DNA of 64,000 nucleotides from Flavobacteriales bacterium (GTDB taxonomy: Bacteria > Bacteroidota > Bacteroidia > Flavobacteriales_F > PHOS-HE28). Made by a program: the position numbers and the translations under genes. Where the stretch lies: the NCBI GenBank assembly GCA_020635655.1, contig JACJZI010000010.1:1-64000 (forward strand), in the 5' to 3' direction. The notes under the pieces were generated by a model. It saw only the letters and a list, made by a program, of their open reading frames with translations. It was not told the origin of the DNA and did not search any database. This document shows positions 17,293-25,601 of the stretch, piece after piece (the stretch's first letter is position 1; each line of letters starts with the position of its first letter).

Positions 17293-17772
17293 ATGGAGGA
17301 ACATCTGCTGGAACGGGCCATCCGGCTGGCGGCGAAGGTGCACAAGGGACAGGTCGACCGTTTCGGGAAGCCCTACATACTGCACGTGATGCGTGTGATG
17401 ATGCGCGGGCACGACATCGAGGAGCAGGTCCTGGGTGCCGTACACGATGTCCTGGAGCGGTCCGATCTCACCGCGGACGATCTGGCCAAGAAGGATTTTC
17501 CACCGCGTGTGCTGCGGGCATTGGAGCATATTTCCCGGGTTGCCGACGAGGACTACGACGCCTATATCGAGCGCGTGATGCAGGACCCACTGGCCGTGCG
17601 GGTGAAGTTGCACGACCTCGCCGACAAGATGGACCTGTTGCACGTGAACACCCTGTCGCATGCCGACCTGAAGCGCTACAACCGACAGCTGGCGGCCTAT
17701 CACCGGCTGAAGAAACTGGTGGAGGAAGCACGGGCGAGCATGATCATCCAAGCACGACGGTCCCGGGTCTGA
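17293..17772 (+). CDS. Small HD-domain phosphohydrolase, SpoT/MESH-like
   Basis: A 159-residue stand-alone HD-domain protein. The segments HKGQVDRFGKPYILHVMRVM, LGAVHDVLERSDLT and VKLHDLADKMDLL correspond to the metal-binding H...HD...D framework of the (p)ppGpp-hydrolase branch (SpoT and small alarmone hydrolases). There is no synthetase or TGS/ACT domain. It may hydrolyse ppGpp or another nucleotide; the exact substrate is inferred from similarity alone. A GTG at 17287 overlaps the previous stop codon; the ATG at 17293 is the more usual start. Confidence 0.7.
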   Translation: MEEHLLERAIRLAAKVHKGQVDRFGKPYILHVMRVMMRGHDIEEQVLGAVHDVLERSDLTADDLAKKDFPPRVLRALEHISRVADEDYDAYIERVMQDPLAVRVKLHDLADKMDLLHVNTLSHADLKRYNRQLAAYHRLKKLVEEARASMIIQARRSRV

Positions 17773-17801
17773 TCCAGGACCCCCCAGTGTCCGGGTCCGG
17801 T

Positions 17802-17809
17802 TACCTTTG
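17802..17809 (+). promoter_or_regulatory. -7 box upstream of the M49 peptidase gene
   Basis: TACCTTTG is a perfect TAnnTTTG, 19 nt before the ATG at 17829. The flanking string TTACCTTTGCCC recurs upstream of the gene at 20862. Confidence 0.65.
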
Positions 17810-17828
17810 CCCCTTCATTTCCCAGACC

Positions 17829-19880
17829 ATGCGAAAGGAACGATACCTGATCACCCTGCTGTTACTGCCGTTGTTCATGGCATGCGGCACGGCCCCGACC
17901 ACCGGTGACGGTGCACGGAACGATAGCACGGCGGTCGCCGGAGCGGACAGCTTCCGCTGGGAGGCCGATCAATTCGCGGATGTGCGCGTGCTGCGATACC
18001 GCATCCCCGGATGGGACCAGCTCACACTGGACCAGAAGAAGCTGGCCTATTACCTGACCATGGCCGGACTGAGCGGTCGTGACATCATGTGGGACCAGAA
18101 CTACCGGCACAACCTGGTGGTGCGACGTGCCTTGGAAAAGATACTGGGCGACTACAAGGGCGAGCGTTCCGGAAAGGATTGGGATGCCTTCCTCACCTAT
18201 GCCAAGCAGATCTTCTTCGCCAATGGGATCCACCACCACTACGGCAATGAAAAATTCACTCCCGGGTTCGAGCGGTCCTACCTGGAGACGTTGGTTGCCC
18301 AGAGCGGGGCCACCCTCCCGACGGAGGTGGTCGACATCCTGTTCGATCCGGCCCGCGATGCCAAAAAGGTCAGCTTGGACGCTACGCGCGATCTGGTGCT
18401 TAGCTCCGCCGTGAACTTTTATGGAGAGGATGTCAACGAGAAGGAGGTCGCCGCGTTCTATTCGAAAATGGAGAACAAGGACGATCCGGAGCCGCTCAGC
18501 TACGGCATCAACAGCAAGGTGGTCCGGGGCGATGATGGCAAGATCACGGAGCGCATTTGGAAAGTGGGCGGGATGTACGATGCCGCCCTGAAGGAGGTGG
18601 TGAAATGGCTTGAACTGGCCCAAGGCGTGGCGGGAAGCGAGGAACAGGCCAAGGCGCTCGGTCTTCTGATGGACTTCTATCGCACGGGCGACCTGAAGAC
18701 CTGGGACGACTTCAACATCGCCTGGGTCAAGGACACGACCAGCCAGGTGGACCTGATCCAGGGCTTTGTCGAGGTCTATAACGATCCGCTCGGCAAGAAG
18801 GGGTCCTATGAGTCCATCGTGGAGGTGATCGATCCGGTGGCCACGAAGAACATGCGTGTCATCCAGAAGAACGCGCAATGGTTCGAGGACCACAGCCCGT
18901 TGATGGAGCAGCACAAGAAAAAGAACGTGGTCGGGATCACCTATCGGTTCATCAATGCGGTGAACGAGGCGGGAGATGCCGCGCCGAGCACACCGATCGG
19001 TGTCAACCTGCCCAATGCCGATTGGATCCGGGCGGCACATGGCAGCAAGAGCGTCAGTCTGGGCAATATCATCGATGCCTACGACAAGAGCAGTGGCATG
19101 AGCTCACTGGAGGTGTTCTGCAACGACCAGGAGGAGATCGACCGTGCCCGGGAATACGGCACCCTGAGCAGCAAGCTCCACACGGCCCTTCACGAAGTGG
19201 TGGGGCATGCCAGCGGCCAGTTGGAACCGGGTGTGGCCGGCACCGACATCACGCTGAAGAACTACGCCAGCACCTTGGAGGAGGGTCGCGCGGACCTGGT
19301 GGCGCTCTACTTCATGATGGACCCCAAGATGGTGGAGCTTGGTGTGATGCCATCGCTGGATGTTGGAAGGGCCGAATACGACAGCTACATCCGCAATGGT
19401 TTGCTCTATCAATTGCGCCGTTTGAAACTGGGGGACGATATCGAGGAGGCCCATATGCGCAACCGGGCCTGGGTGAGCCGCTGGGTCTTTGAAAAGGGGC
19501 TCGCGGACAGTGTCATCGTGAAGAACATCCGCAACGGGGAGACCTATTACGACATCCGGGACTATGACAAGCTCCGTGACCTGTTCGGCCAATTGCTGCG
19601 TGAGGTCCAACGCATCAAGAGCCAGGGTGACTATTCAGCAGGGAAGGCACTGGTCGAGGATTATGGCGTGAAGGTCGATCCAGCCCTGCATGCCGAGGTC
19701 CTCAAACGGGCCGAGCGCATCAAGACCGCTCCCTATGCCGGGTTCATCCAGCCCAGACTGGTCCCGGTAACGGATGACGCCGGCAACATCACGGACGTAC
19801 GCGTGGAATACCCGGATGACTTCCTTGGCCAGATGCTGGAATATGGGCAGAAGTTCTCTTTCCTGCCCGATGTGAACTGA
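17829..19880 (+). CDS. Dipeptidyl-peptidase III-like lipoprotein (family M49)
   Basis: Zinc metallopeptidase of 683 residues that, by family, removes dipeptides from peptide N-termini. The N-terminus MRKERYLITLLLLPLFMACG is a lipoprotein signal, so it is exported and membrane-anchored, unlike eukaryotic DPP III. The M49 zinc motif HExxGH is present as HEVVGH, with the second motif EEGRAD about 55 residues later giving the third zinc ligand. The catalytic Glu is the E of HEVVGH. The frame is open to 17787, but the lipoprotein signal and the -7 box support 17829. A terminator follows the gene. Confidence 0.9.
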   Translation: MRKERYLITLLLLPLFMACGTAPTTGDGARNDSTAVAGADSFRWEADQFADVRVLRYRIPGWDQLTLDQKKLAYYLTMAGLSGRDIMWDQNYRHNLVVRRALEKILGDYKGERSGKDWDAFLTYAKQIFFANGIHHHYGNEKFTPGFERSYLETLVAQSGATLPTEVVDILFDPARDAKKVSLDATRDLVLSSAVNFYGEDVNEKEVAAFYSKMENKDDPEPLSYGINSKVVRGDDGKITERIWKVGGMYDAALKEVVKWLELAQGVAGSEEQAKALGLLMDFYRTGDLKTWDDFNIAWVKDTTSQVDLIQGFVEVYNDPLGKKGSYESIVEVIDPVATKNMRVIQKNAQWFEDHSPLMEQHKKKNVVGITYRFINAVNEAGDAAPSTPIGVNLPNADWIRAAHGSKSVSLGNIIDAYDKSSGMSSLEVFCNDQEEIDRAREYGTLSSKLHTALHEVVGHASGQLEPGVAGTDITLKNYASTLEEGRADLVALYFMMDPKMVELGVMPSLDVGRAEYDSYIRNGLLYQLRRLKLGDDIEEAHMRNRAWVSRWVFEKGLADSVIVKNIRNGETYYDIRDYDKLRDLFGQLLREVQRIKSQGDYSAGKALVEDYGVKVDPALHAEVLKRAERIKTAPYAGFIQPRLVPVTDDAGNITDVRVEYPDDFLGQMLEYGQKFSFLPDVN

Positions 19881-19904
19881 CGGTCGACGCTTTGATCGAA
19901 AGGA

Positions 19905-19931
19905 GGGTGGCCATGAGGTCGCCCTTTTTTC
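19905..19931 (+). terminator. Terminator after the M49 peptidase gene
   Basis: GGGTGGCC and GGTCGCCC pair as an 8-bp stem with two G-T pairs around ATGA, followed by six T. It lies 24 nt after the stop codon. Confidence 0.75.
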
Positions 19932-20074
19932 ATACGCTCATCGGTGCTGTTGCCTATTTCGTCGAGATCCCGGGCAGGCCGGTCGGAAAGTCGTCCGCAA
20001 GCTGAAACACCGTGCGTGGGGGCTCCGTAACAAAGCGTGTCCAAGTAGTTCAAAGGTCAATCTGAAGAGTCACG

Positions 20075-20584
20075 TTACCCCTGCCTAGGGCCCAGCCCGG
20101 TGGGGGTTTCGTGCATCCGCCCCCAGCCATTGCAAAGCGCATTGGCCGCCCAACTCGCGATCACCAGGTCGGGTTTGGTCCGGGTATCATACCCCTGCGA
20201 CCGGACATAGCCCACGGCGGTCTGATACAGACGGTGCGAGGCATAGCGCGGATCACTGTTCAGGTCCAGATCGATCCTCTCGACATGCACGCCGCCTTCA
20301 TGGGTGAGATGTTCGGCCACGGCCAGGCTTCGTTCCACTTCACCCCAAAGACGGGTCCACAGGTCACGTATCCGGTCCGCACGTTCCTTGCGGTATACGA
20401 CCTGGGCACCGTTGCACCGGAACCGCAGGACTACGGTGGTGATATAGATGGTGTGGTCCGCCCGGTTGTGACTGTCCGTGCCGACCAGCACCTCGGTACC
20501 GGGGTGGGCGGTCAGTACCTCCTGCACGTGCTCGATCAAGCTCACGATACCGCCATCACTGGTATTTCGGAATCCCTTGATCAT
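20075..20584 (-). CDS. YkuK/DUF458-family RNase H-like protein
   Basis: A 169-residue protein of the DUF458 (YkuK) family, predicted to have an RNase H fold. Characteristic segments are EVLVGTDSHN near residue 31, ITTVVLRFRCNGAQVVYRKE, RIRDLWTRLWGEVERSLAVAE, VERIDLDLNSDP and TKPDLVIASWAANAL. The conserved Asp residues in GTDS, DLDLN and KPD would be the metal ligands. Function is not established in any species known to me. A TAATTTCG box at 20607-20600 supports the ATG at 20584. The 194 nt between this stop and the M49 gene hold only the terminator. Confidence 0.8.
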   Translation of the reverse strand: MIKGFRNTSDGGIVSLIEHVQEVLTAHPGTEVLVGTDSHNRADHTIYITTVVLRFRCNGAQVVYRKERADRIRDLWTRLWGEVERSLAVAEHLTHEGGVHVERIDLDLNSDPRYASHRLYQTAVGYVRSQGYDTRTKPDLVIASWAANALCNGWGRMHETPTGLGPRQG

Positions 20585-20599
20585 CGTCCGGGGGGCGCT

Positions 20600-20607
20600 C
20601 GAAATTA
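20600..20607 (-). promoter_or_regulatory. -7 box upstream of the DUF458 gene
   Basis: TAATTTCG on the minus strand, 15 nt before the ATG at 20584, matches TAnnTTTG at seven of eight positions. It forms a divergent promoter pair with the tRNA promoter. Confidence 0.5.
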
Positions 20608-20655
20608 GTCAGGCCGAATGCGGTTCGCGCTGACATCGACGAGAACGGGAACTTC

Positions 20656-20663
20656 TATATTTG
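20656..20663 (+). promoter_or_regulatory. -7 box upstream of tRNA-Leu
   Basis: TATATTTG, a perfect TAnnTTTG, lies 37 nt before the mature tRNA 5' end. It implies a short 5' leader removed by RNase P. Confidence 0.6.
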
Positions 20664-20700
20664 CAGCCCCTTGGCCGGAAGCATCCGGGAAAGGGGCCAC

Positions 20701-20784
20701 GCCGAAGTGGCGGAATTGGTAGACGCGCACGTTTCAGGGGCGTGTGGGCGAAAGTCCGTGTGGGTTCGAGTCCCACCTTCGGCA
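20701..20784 (+). tRNA. tRNA-Leu (anticodon CAG)
   Basis: An 84-nt class II tRNA. The acceptor stem GCCGAAG pairs with CTTCGGC, with discriminator A at 20784. The anticodon stem CACGT/GCGTG encloses TTCAGGG, giving anticodon CAG at 20735-20737 for CTG codons. A long variable arm (GGGC-GAAA-GTCC) and the T loop TTCGAGT are clear. The sequence after the discriminator is CCC, so the CCA end is not fully encoded and must be added after transcription. Confidence 0.97.
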
Positions 20785-20788
20785 CCCG

Positions 20789-20819
20789 GAGGGCGATCGA
20801 CGATCGCCCTCTTCCATTT
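20789..20819 (+). terminator. Terminator after tRNA-Leu
   Basis: GAGGGCGATCG and CGATCGCCCTC form an 11-bp perfect inverted repeat around one base, 4 nt after the tRNA. The downstream tract is only moderately T-rich (TTCCATTT). Confidence 0.7.
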
Positions 20820-20842
20820 GGAATGCGCCCATGGCGGAGGGT

Positions 20843-20850
20843 TACCTTTG
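20843..20850 (+). promoter_or_regulatory. -7 box upstream of the two-helix membrane protein gene
   Basis: TACCTTTG lies 11 nt before the ATG at 20862, in the same TTACCTTTGCCC context as at 17801. Confidence 0.65.
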
Positions 20851-20861
20851 CCCAACGATCC

Positions 20862-21464
20862 ATGCGCGGCAAGCGATACAGGTCCAGGCGCCAGTGGTAC
20901 AATACGCAGGCATGGGCGTATTTCTCCGTGGGTCTGTTCCTCGCAGGGACCGTTGGTGCGCTCACCACGGGTCGATTCCTCTATCCGATACTGGCCTTCA
21001 CCGTGATCGCCTTGGGCCTGGGAGTGGCCTACATGCGCGATCGTGGCGAGGAATGCACCTATATCATCGATGAGCAACATGTCGTGTTGCGGAATGCTCG
21101 GGAGGAGGTCAGCATTCCGCATCAGAGTGTCGTGGACACCAGTTTGATCGATCGTTCCGCTGCCCGCGACTACATCATCCAGCATGCCCGTGAGGATGTT
21201 CCCGCTGGTGCCCCGAGGTCGGTGATCAGGCGGCGTGAAGGGGCTTTTGTGCGGTATTGTTCGGTGGACATCGGACTGCGGACGTTCACGTTCGGGCTTG
21301 GCCGTCGCATGATCGACCGCATGCCCAACTCCAAGAACGATCTGGTACTGTTGCGGCTCCGGAACGGAGAGGAGTACCTCCTATCACCGCTCTACAACCA
21401 GGACCTGGTGTCCACGCTCAGCAGGATCGCCCGTGAGCCCGGTCCCGTCCGCGTGGAAGGTTGA
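20862..21464 (+). CDS. Two-helix membrane protein with PH-like domain, unknown function
   Basis: A 200-residue protein with a basic N-terminus (RGKRYRSRRQ) and two adjacent hydrophobic helices (about residues 17-55). A cytosolic beta-rich part follows (CTYIIDEQHVVLRNAREEVSI onward). This arrangement resembles small bacterial PH-domain membrane proteins, but I do not recognise a specific family. The frame is open back to 20661, straight through the tRNA gene, so the earlier start is not credible. The ATG at 20862 follows a good -7 box by 11 nt. It converges with the peptidase gene, with 3 nt between stops. Confidence 0.65.
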   Translation: MRGKRYRSRRQWYNTQAWAYFSVGLFLAGTVGALTTGRFLYPILAFTVIALGLGVAYMRDRGEECTYIIDEQHVVLRNAREEVSIPHQSVVDTSLIDRSAARDYIIQHAREDVPAGAPRSVIRRREGAFVRYCSVDIGLRTFTFGLGRRMIDRMPNSKNDLVLLRLRNGEEYLLSPLYNQDLVSTLSRIAREPGPVRVEG

Positions 21465-21467
21465 CGG

Positions 21468-22337
21468 TCAATGGCAGCGCAGACGCGTGCCGACGCGAAG
21501 GGTCGATCGCGATGACATGTGGTTCAATTGGCACAACCGGCCCACCGTTGTGCTGTAGCGCCGGGCAATGGCGGATAGGGTGTCGCCCTGACGGACCACA
21601 TGATAGCCCGCCTGGTTGTTCAAGTCCAATGCTTTGCGCAGGTCGAGATCGTCGGACAGGAGTTCACCGCTCCGCAGGTCGAATACCTTGGACGGGTCGA
21701 TCGGTTGTCCGAGATAACGCACTTCAAAATGCAGATGGCTGCCCGTTGAGCGGCCCGTGCTTCCGCCAAGACCGATGGTATCACCTGCTTGCACCAGGTC
21801 CCCGATCCGGACCTTCCGCTCGGACAAGTGCCCATAGAGCGTCTCGAGCCCGTTCGCGTGTCGGATCACAATGACATTCCCGAATGACCGGTTGTAACGG
21901 GATACGCGCACCATTCCCTCGAATGCGGCGACAACGGGATCACCGGTCTCCAGGTCCAGGTCCACACCGTAGTGCATGCGCCCGTGCCGCGGCCCGAAAG
22001 GGGAGTTGATGCCGCCACATATCGGCATATTGTGGTCACATGCTGAACTGCTGATCGGTATCCGACGAGGGGCGCCGAGCAATTCCGCGCGGTCGTGGTG
22101 GGCGAAGATCGAGGCCGTATTCCAGCCGCAGTAGATGTCATATCCCGGGATCAGGGCCAGGGAATCGTTGATGTCCCATTCCGTGCGTTCCCGAACGTCC
22201 AGCGGGGCAGGGACCGCTTCCTCATATGCGCTCTCCTCGTCCGTGCCCCCGATGGCCAGGGTATCCTTCAATTGCTGCGCCTGCACTGGAACGCAGAACA
22301 ACAGGAACAGGGGTAGCGCTGTACGGGCGGTCCTCAT
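21468..22337 (-). CDS. M23-family peptidase with C-terminal LysM domain
   Basis: Exported peptidoglycan hydrolase of the LytM type, 289 residues. Signal peptide MRTARTALPLFLLFCVPVQAQ. The peptidase domain (about residues 105-225) has the zinc motif HxxxD (HYGVDLD) with an upstream FGPRHG, and the HxH motif HLHFE, so it should be catalytically competent. A LysM domain (YHVVRQGDTLSAIARRY) closes the protein and would bind glycan chains. LysM at the C-terminus rather than before the peptidase domain is less common. The start at 22337 fits the signal peptide and a TAGATTTG box; the frame is open to 22373. The gap 22338-22548 otherwise shows nothing. Confidence 0.88.
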   Translation of the reverse strand: MRTARTALPLFLLFCVPVQAQQLKDTLAIGGTDEESAYEEAVPAPLDVRERTEWDINDSLALIPGYDIYCGWNTASIFAHHDRAELLGAPRRIPISSSACDHNMPICGGINSPFGPRHGRMHYGVDLDLETGDPVVAAFEGMVRVSRYNRSFGNVIVIRHANGLETLYGHLSERKVRIGDLVQAGDTIGLGGSTGRSTGSHLHFEVRYLGQPIDPSKVFDLRSGELLSDDLDLRKALDLNNQAGYHVVRQGDTLSAIARRYSTTVGRLCQLNHMSSRSTLRVGTRLRCH

Positions 22338-22343
22338 GGCCGG

Positions 22344-22351
22344 CAAATCTA
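22344..22351 (-). promoter_or_regulatory. -7 box upstream of the M23 peptidase gene
   Basis: TAGATTTG on the minus strand is a perfect TAnnTTTG only 6 nt before the ATG at 22337. The transcript may be nearly leaderless. Confidence 0.5.
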
Positions 22352-22548
22352 CCCGGGTGGGGGGAACGCCCATCCCCCTGATCGTTAAATACTTTCAACG
22401 ATCCGGACGGAACATCGCTGCGGACCTTGTGTTCGATCAAGGTCTCCAAGTCCGGGGGAGCGACGACGATCGCTCAAGTGAAATGCGCCATCCGCGGTCC
22501 AATGACGGGACATCGTCCCCACTGGACCTGCGCTCCTGGTTACCGCAC

Positions 22549-25509
22549 CTAAGGCAGCTGTTCGGTCCGGGTGGCGGTGGGCACGGTACCTCCGACGTTC
22601 ACAAGGATGGGGTCCCTGTCATTCGACGCGCCGGCATACTTGACAACACCGTCCAAGGTCACATCCTCCGAATAATAGCCGTTCGCCGTCGCAGTGGGTA
22701 CGGTACCTCCGATCCGCACCAGGATGGGGTCACGATCGTTGGACGATCCGGCATACTTCAATACGGCATCCGCGACCACGTTCCCTGCCCATAAAAGCCG
22801 GACGGAACCGCTGATCTTTTGGGCATTCGTTCCGTACGTGGGTGTCGAGCCGTTCGTCAGGTCCACGGTGGCCACGGTTCCGCTCAGTGCGATCGTGTTC
22901 TGGGTCATGCAACCCAGGTGGTTCCGATGCCGGACAGCAACGTAATACTGCCCTGGGGCCACGGGGATCGATACGGGTGAAACACCGTCAAGGTCAACGA
23001 TATCCCCATCGCGTTGCAACAGGGCGCAGCGTGTGCGTACGATATCGCTGTTGTCACGAAGTTCCAGCAGGATCCAATCAACGATGGCATCGTTGCCTGA
23101 CACGGATAGTACGGCGGGTTGAATGGTCTCTCCACCACCGCCCACCTGCGTGTACCCCAGGCCGGTATAGGGCTCTGTCAATGGGAATGTGCCCAGTGAC
23201 CGGAGTGCATCGTTCATGAGGCCGGAGCCGGAACTGTATGGTCCCTCCAGGAACACACGCACATGCACCAGAACATTGTTGTTGGAAGAGGTGGTCTCAA
23301 GGACGAGTCCATCGTTGGGGTAGATCCCGCTGGTGGCGTCCAGGTCCTTCATGACCGTGTACGTCAAATTGTTCGGATCGAATCGGAACACGACCCCGAG
23401 ATCATTGTTCCCTCCCTCTGTGCAAGTGCCCCATAGCGTTCCGTTCGAGGAAAGGACCAGATCCGAGCCGGACAGGGCACCTTCGTCGCTTGTCATATCG
23501 TATTCCTCGGTATACAACGAATTGGTGATGTCCCAGCTATAGATGCAACCGCCGAAGAACAGACCACCATCGGCACACATGCCGTAGAGTTTTCCGGCAG
23601 TGGTCTCCACCAACTTGCCCGCGGGTGTGCCGCCCTGGAGACCATCGAAGTTGTAGCGCACCAGGAACGTATTCGTTGATGGGGAATAGGAGAACAAGGT
23701 GCCGTTGCTGTATTGCCCGTCTTCACTGCATGCACCATACAGCAGGCCGTCGCTGGCCAAAAAGAGCTCGGCAATGGGGAGCGTGCCCGTCGTAGAGCTG
23801 AGATCGATCCGTTTGGTGACCGTTCCGGAGGCCGGGTCGAATGAGATCAAGGTGCCAAGCCCGTTCGTTCCGCCTGCTGTCGTGAGTCCATACAATAGGC
23901 CATTCCCACCTGCCATGAACCCTGCCTGAGGAGATCCGCCGGTGGTGGTGCTCAGATCCGCTCGTTTCGTGATCGTTCCGGCATTCGGATCGAACTCATA
24001 GACCGTTCCCAGTCCGGACGATCCACCATCACTGCACATGCCATAATATTTGCCATTGGCCACCACCGGCGTTCCGACCGGGTAAAGACCAGTGGAAGTG
24101 GTGAAATTCCCGATCAGATCGAACGTGCTCGTGGACGGGTCCATGGAGAACACGACGCCGGCCGTGCCTGAACCTCCGCCATTGGTGACCCCATAGAACA
24201 GGCCGTTCATGTCCTGCACCAATCGCGAACGTGGGTTCGCCCCTTTGCTGTAAGCGAACGGAACGATCTCCGAGACGGTCCCTCCGGGCATGTCGAGTTG
24301 GAAAAGTGCGCCGGCGCTTCCCGATCCACCATTGTCCACGAGCCCGAAGAACCTGCCGGCAGGATCTTCGATCAGCCCACCCTGGGCACCACTGAAGCCG
24401 GAATCGAACATGTTGTGAACGACCGTCACCTGGTTGTTCGATATATTGAAAGTGAAGATCGTCCCTGAACTGGCTGTTCCGCCTTGGCGGCACATTCCAT
24501 AGAGCAGACCATCGCTTCCCACGATCAGTCGTCCGTACGGCAGATACCCAGTGCTCGTGCTGAGGTCGACCAGTTTGGTGTAGATGCCGGTGGAGATGTT
24601 GAAGCTGAAGATCACACCCTGATCGTTCACCCCCCCCTGTGAACACGTGCCGTAAAGCAATCCGTTCGAAGCTTGCACCAGTTCTCCCTGAGGGACCCTG
24701 CCTTCATCAGCGGAATCATCCAGATCATGGATATCCGTGTAAGTATTATTCGTGGGGTTGTAGCTGAAAATGACCCCTTGGTTGTGGGCTCCACCCGTTG
24801 TGCAGGTCCCATACAAGAGATTGTTGCTCGCCCGATAGAGCCCTCCGAAAGGTCGGGTCCCTGTCAATAAGGCCAGATCGATCTTCTTTGTATAGCCGTT
24901 CGTTGATGGGTTGAATTCATAGATGACGCCCAGGTTCGATGTGCCGCCGAGAACGGTCGTGCCATAAAGCCTGCCATTGCTTGCGACCACAGGTGCGCCC
25001 TTTGGTAAACGCCCATTGGTCTGCGTCATATCGACCCGCTTGGTGAATGCGTTCGTGTTGGGATTGAAGTCCCACAGCGTGCCATAGGAGTTGGCCCCGT
25101 TGGTGCTGCAAGTGCCATACAATCGCCCGTTGCTGGCCTGGACCATCCCTCTAATGGGTTGACCTCCGCTGGTCGAGCTCATACTGTATAACGTGGCGTA
25201 GGCACCGGTGCCTGGGTCATAGCTGAAGAGGGTGCCGATCCCGTTCGCTCCACCGAACTCCGTGACACCATAGTATTTTCCATTGGTCGCTTTGATCAGG
25301 TCACCCTTGGCGCCTCCGCCATCGTAACGGAAGAAGTCATGTTCCTTCGTGAACGAACCGGACTCCGTGATCGTGTAGATCGTACCGATGTCACTGCTCC
25401 CACCCGCACTTGTCATGCCCCAATATGTTTGTGCAGAAAGGGGTATGGTCAATAACGGGCACAGCGCGACTAGCGCCAATGATCGGTGTATGCGAACGGT
25501 CATGGTCAT
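22549..25509 (-). CDS. GloVer-repeat exported protein with duplicated C-terminal tail
   Basis: A 986-residue exported protein. Signal peptide core LALVALCPLLTIPLSAQ. Residues ~30-750 hold more than a dozen repeats of about 50 residues with the pattern GxLYGxxxxGGxxxxGxxFxF, the Gloeo/Verruco (GloVer) repeat, probably a beta-propeller-like fold. The C-terminus carries two copies of KYAGxSNDRDPILVxxGGTVPTAT, 44 residues apart, the second preceded by EDVTLDGVV. No standard T9SS domain is visible, so this tail may be the surface-sorting module. The start at 25509 is just before the signal peptide; the frame is open to 25557. Function unknown. Confidence 0.8.
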   Translation of the reverse strand: MTMTVRIHRSLALVALCPLLTIPLSAQTYWGMTSAGGSSDIGTIYTITESGSFTKEHDFFRYDGGGAKGDLIKATNGKYYGVTEFGGANGIGTLFSYDPGTGAYATLYSMSSTSGGQPIRGMVQASNGRLYGTCSTNGANSYGTLWDFNPNTNAFTKRVDMTQTNGRLPKGAPVVASNGRLYGTTVLGGTSNLGVIYEFNPSTNGYTKKIDLALLTGTRPFGGLYRASNNLLYGTCTTGGAHNQGVIFSYNPTNNTYTDIHDLDDSADEGRVPQGELVQASNGLLYGTCSQGGVNDQGVIFSFNISTGIYTKLVDLSTSTGYLPYGRLIVGSDGLLYGMCRQGGTASSGTIFTFNISNNQVTVVHNMFDSGFSGAQGGLIEDPAGRFFGLVDNGGSGSAGALFQLDMPGGTVSEIVPFAYSKGANPRSRLVQDMNGLFYGVTNGGGSGTAGVVFSMDPSTSTFDLIGNFTTSTGLYPVGTPVVANGKYYGMCSDGGSSGLGTVYEFDPNAGTITKRADLSTTTGGSPQAGFMAGGNGLLYGLTTAGGTNGLGTLISFDPASGTVTKRIDLSSTTGTLPIAELFLASDGLLYGACSEDGQYSNGTLFSYSPSTNTFLVRYNFDGLQGGTPAGKLVETTAGKLYGMCADGGLFFGGCIYSWDITNSLYTEEYDMTSDEGALSGSDLVLSSNGTLWGTCTEGGNNDLGVVFRFDPNNLTYTVMKDLDATSGIYPNDGLVLETTSSNNNVLVHVRVFLEGPYSSGSGLMNDALRSLGTFPLTEPYTGLGYTQVGGGGETIQPAVLSVSGNDAIVDWILLELRDNSDIVRTRCALLQRDGDIVDLDGVSPVSIPVAPGQYYVAVRHRNHLGCMTQNTIALSGTVATVDLTNGSTPTYGTNAQKISGSVRLLWAGNVVADAVLKYAGSSNDRDPILVRIGGTVPTATANGYYSEDVTLDGVVKYAGASNDRDPILVNVGGTVPTATRTEQLP

Positions 25510-25583
25510 GGATCTGTAAGGGGAGCTGAAATTAGTCGATCGGCGGTCCGGTTCCAAAGCATGCCGTGTTCGTCGTTCCGGGG

Positions 25584-25591
25584 TACATTTG
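25584..25591 (+). promoter_or_regulatory. -7 box upstream of the acyltransferase fusion gene
   Basis: TACATTTG, a perfect TAnnTTTG, 10 nt before the ATG at 25602. Confidence 0.65.
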
Positions 25592-25601
25592 GGATGCGGC
25601 C

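Noticed and set aside
20661..20861. N-terminal extension of the 20862 gene
   Set aside because: The extension translates the tRNA-Leu gene and its terminator. The -7 box at 20843 supports the later start.
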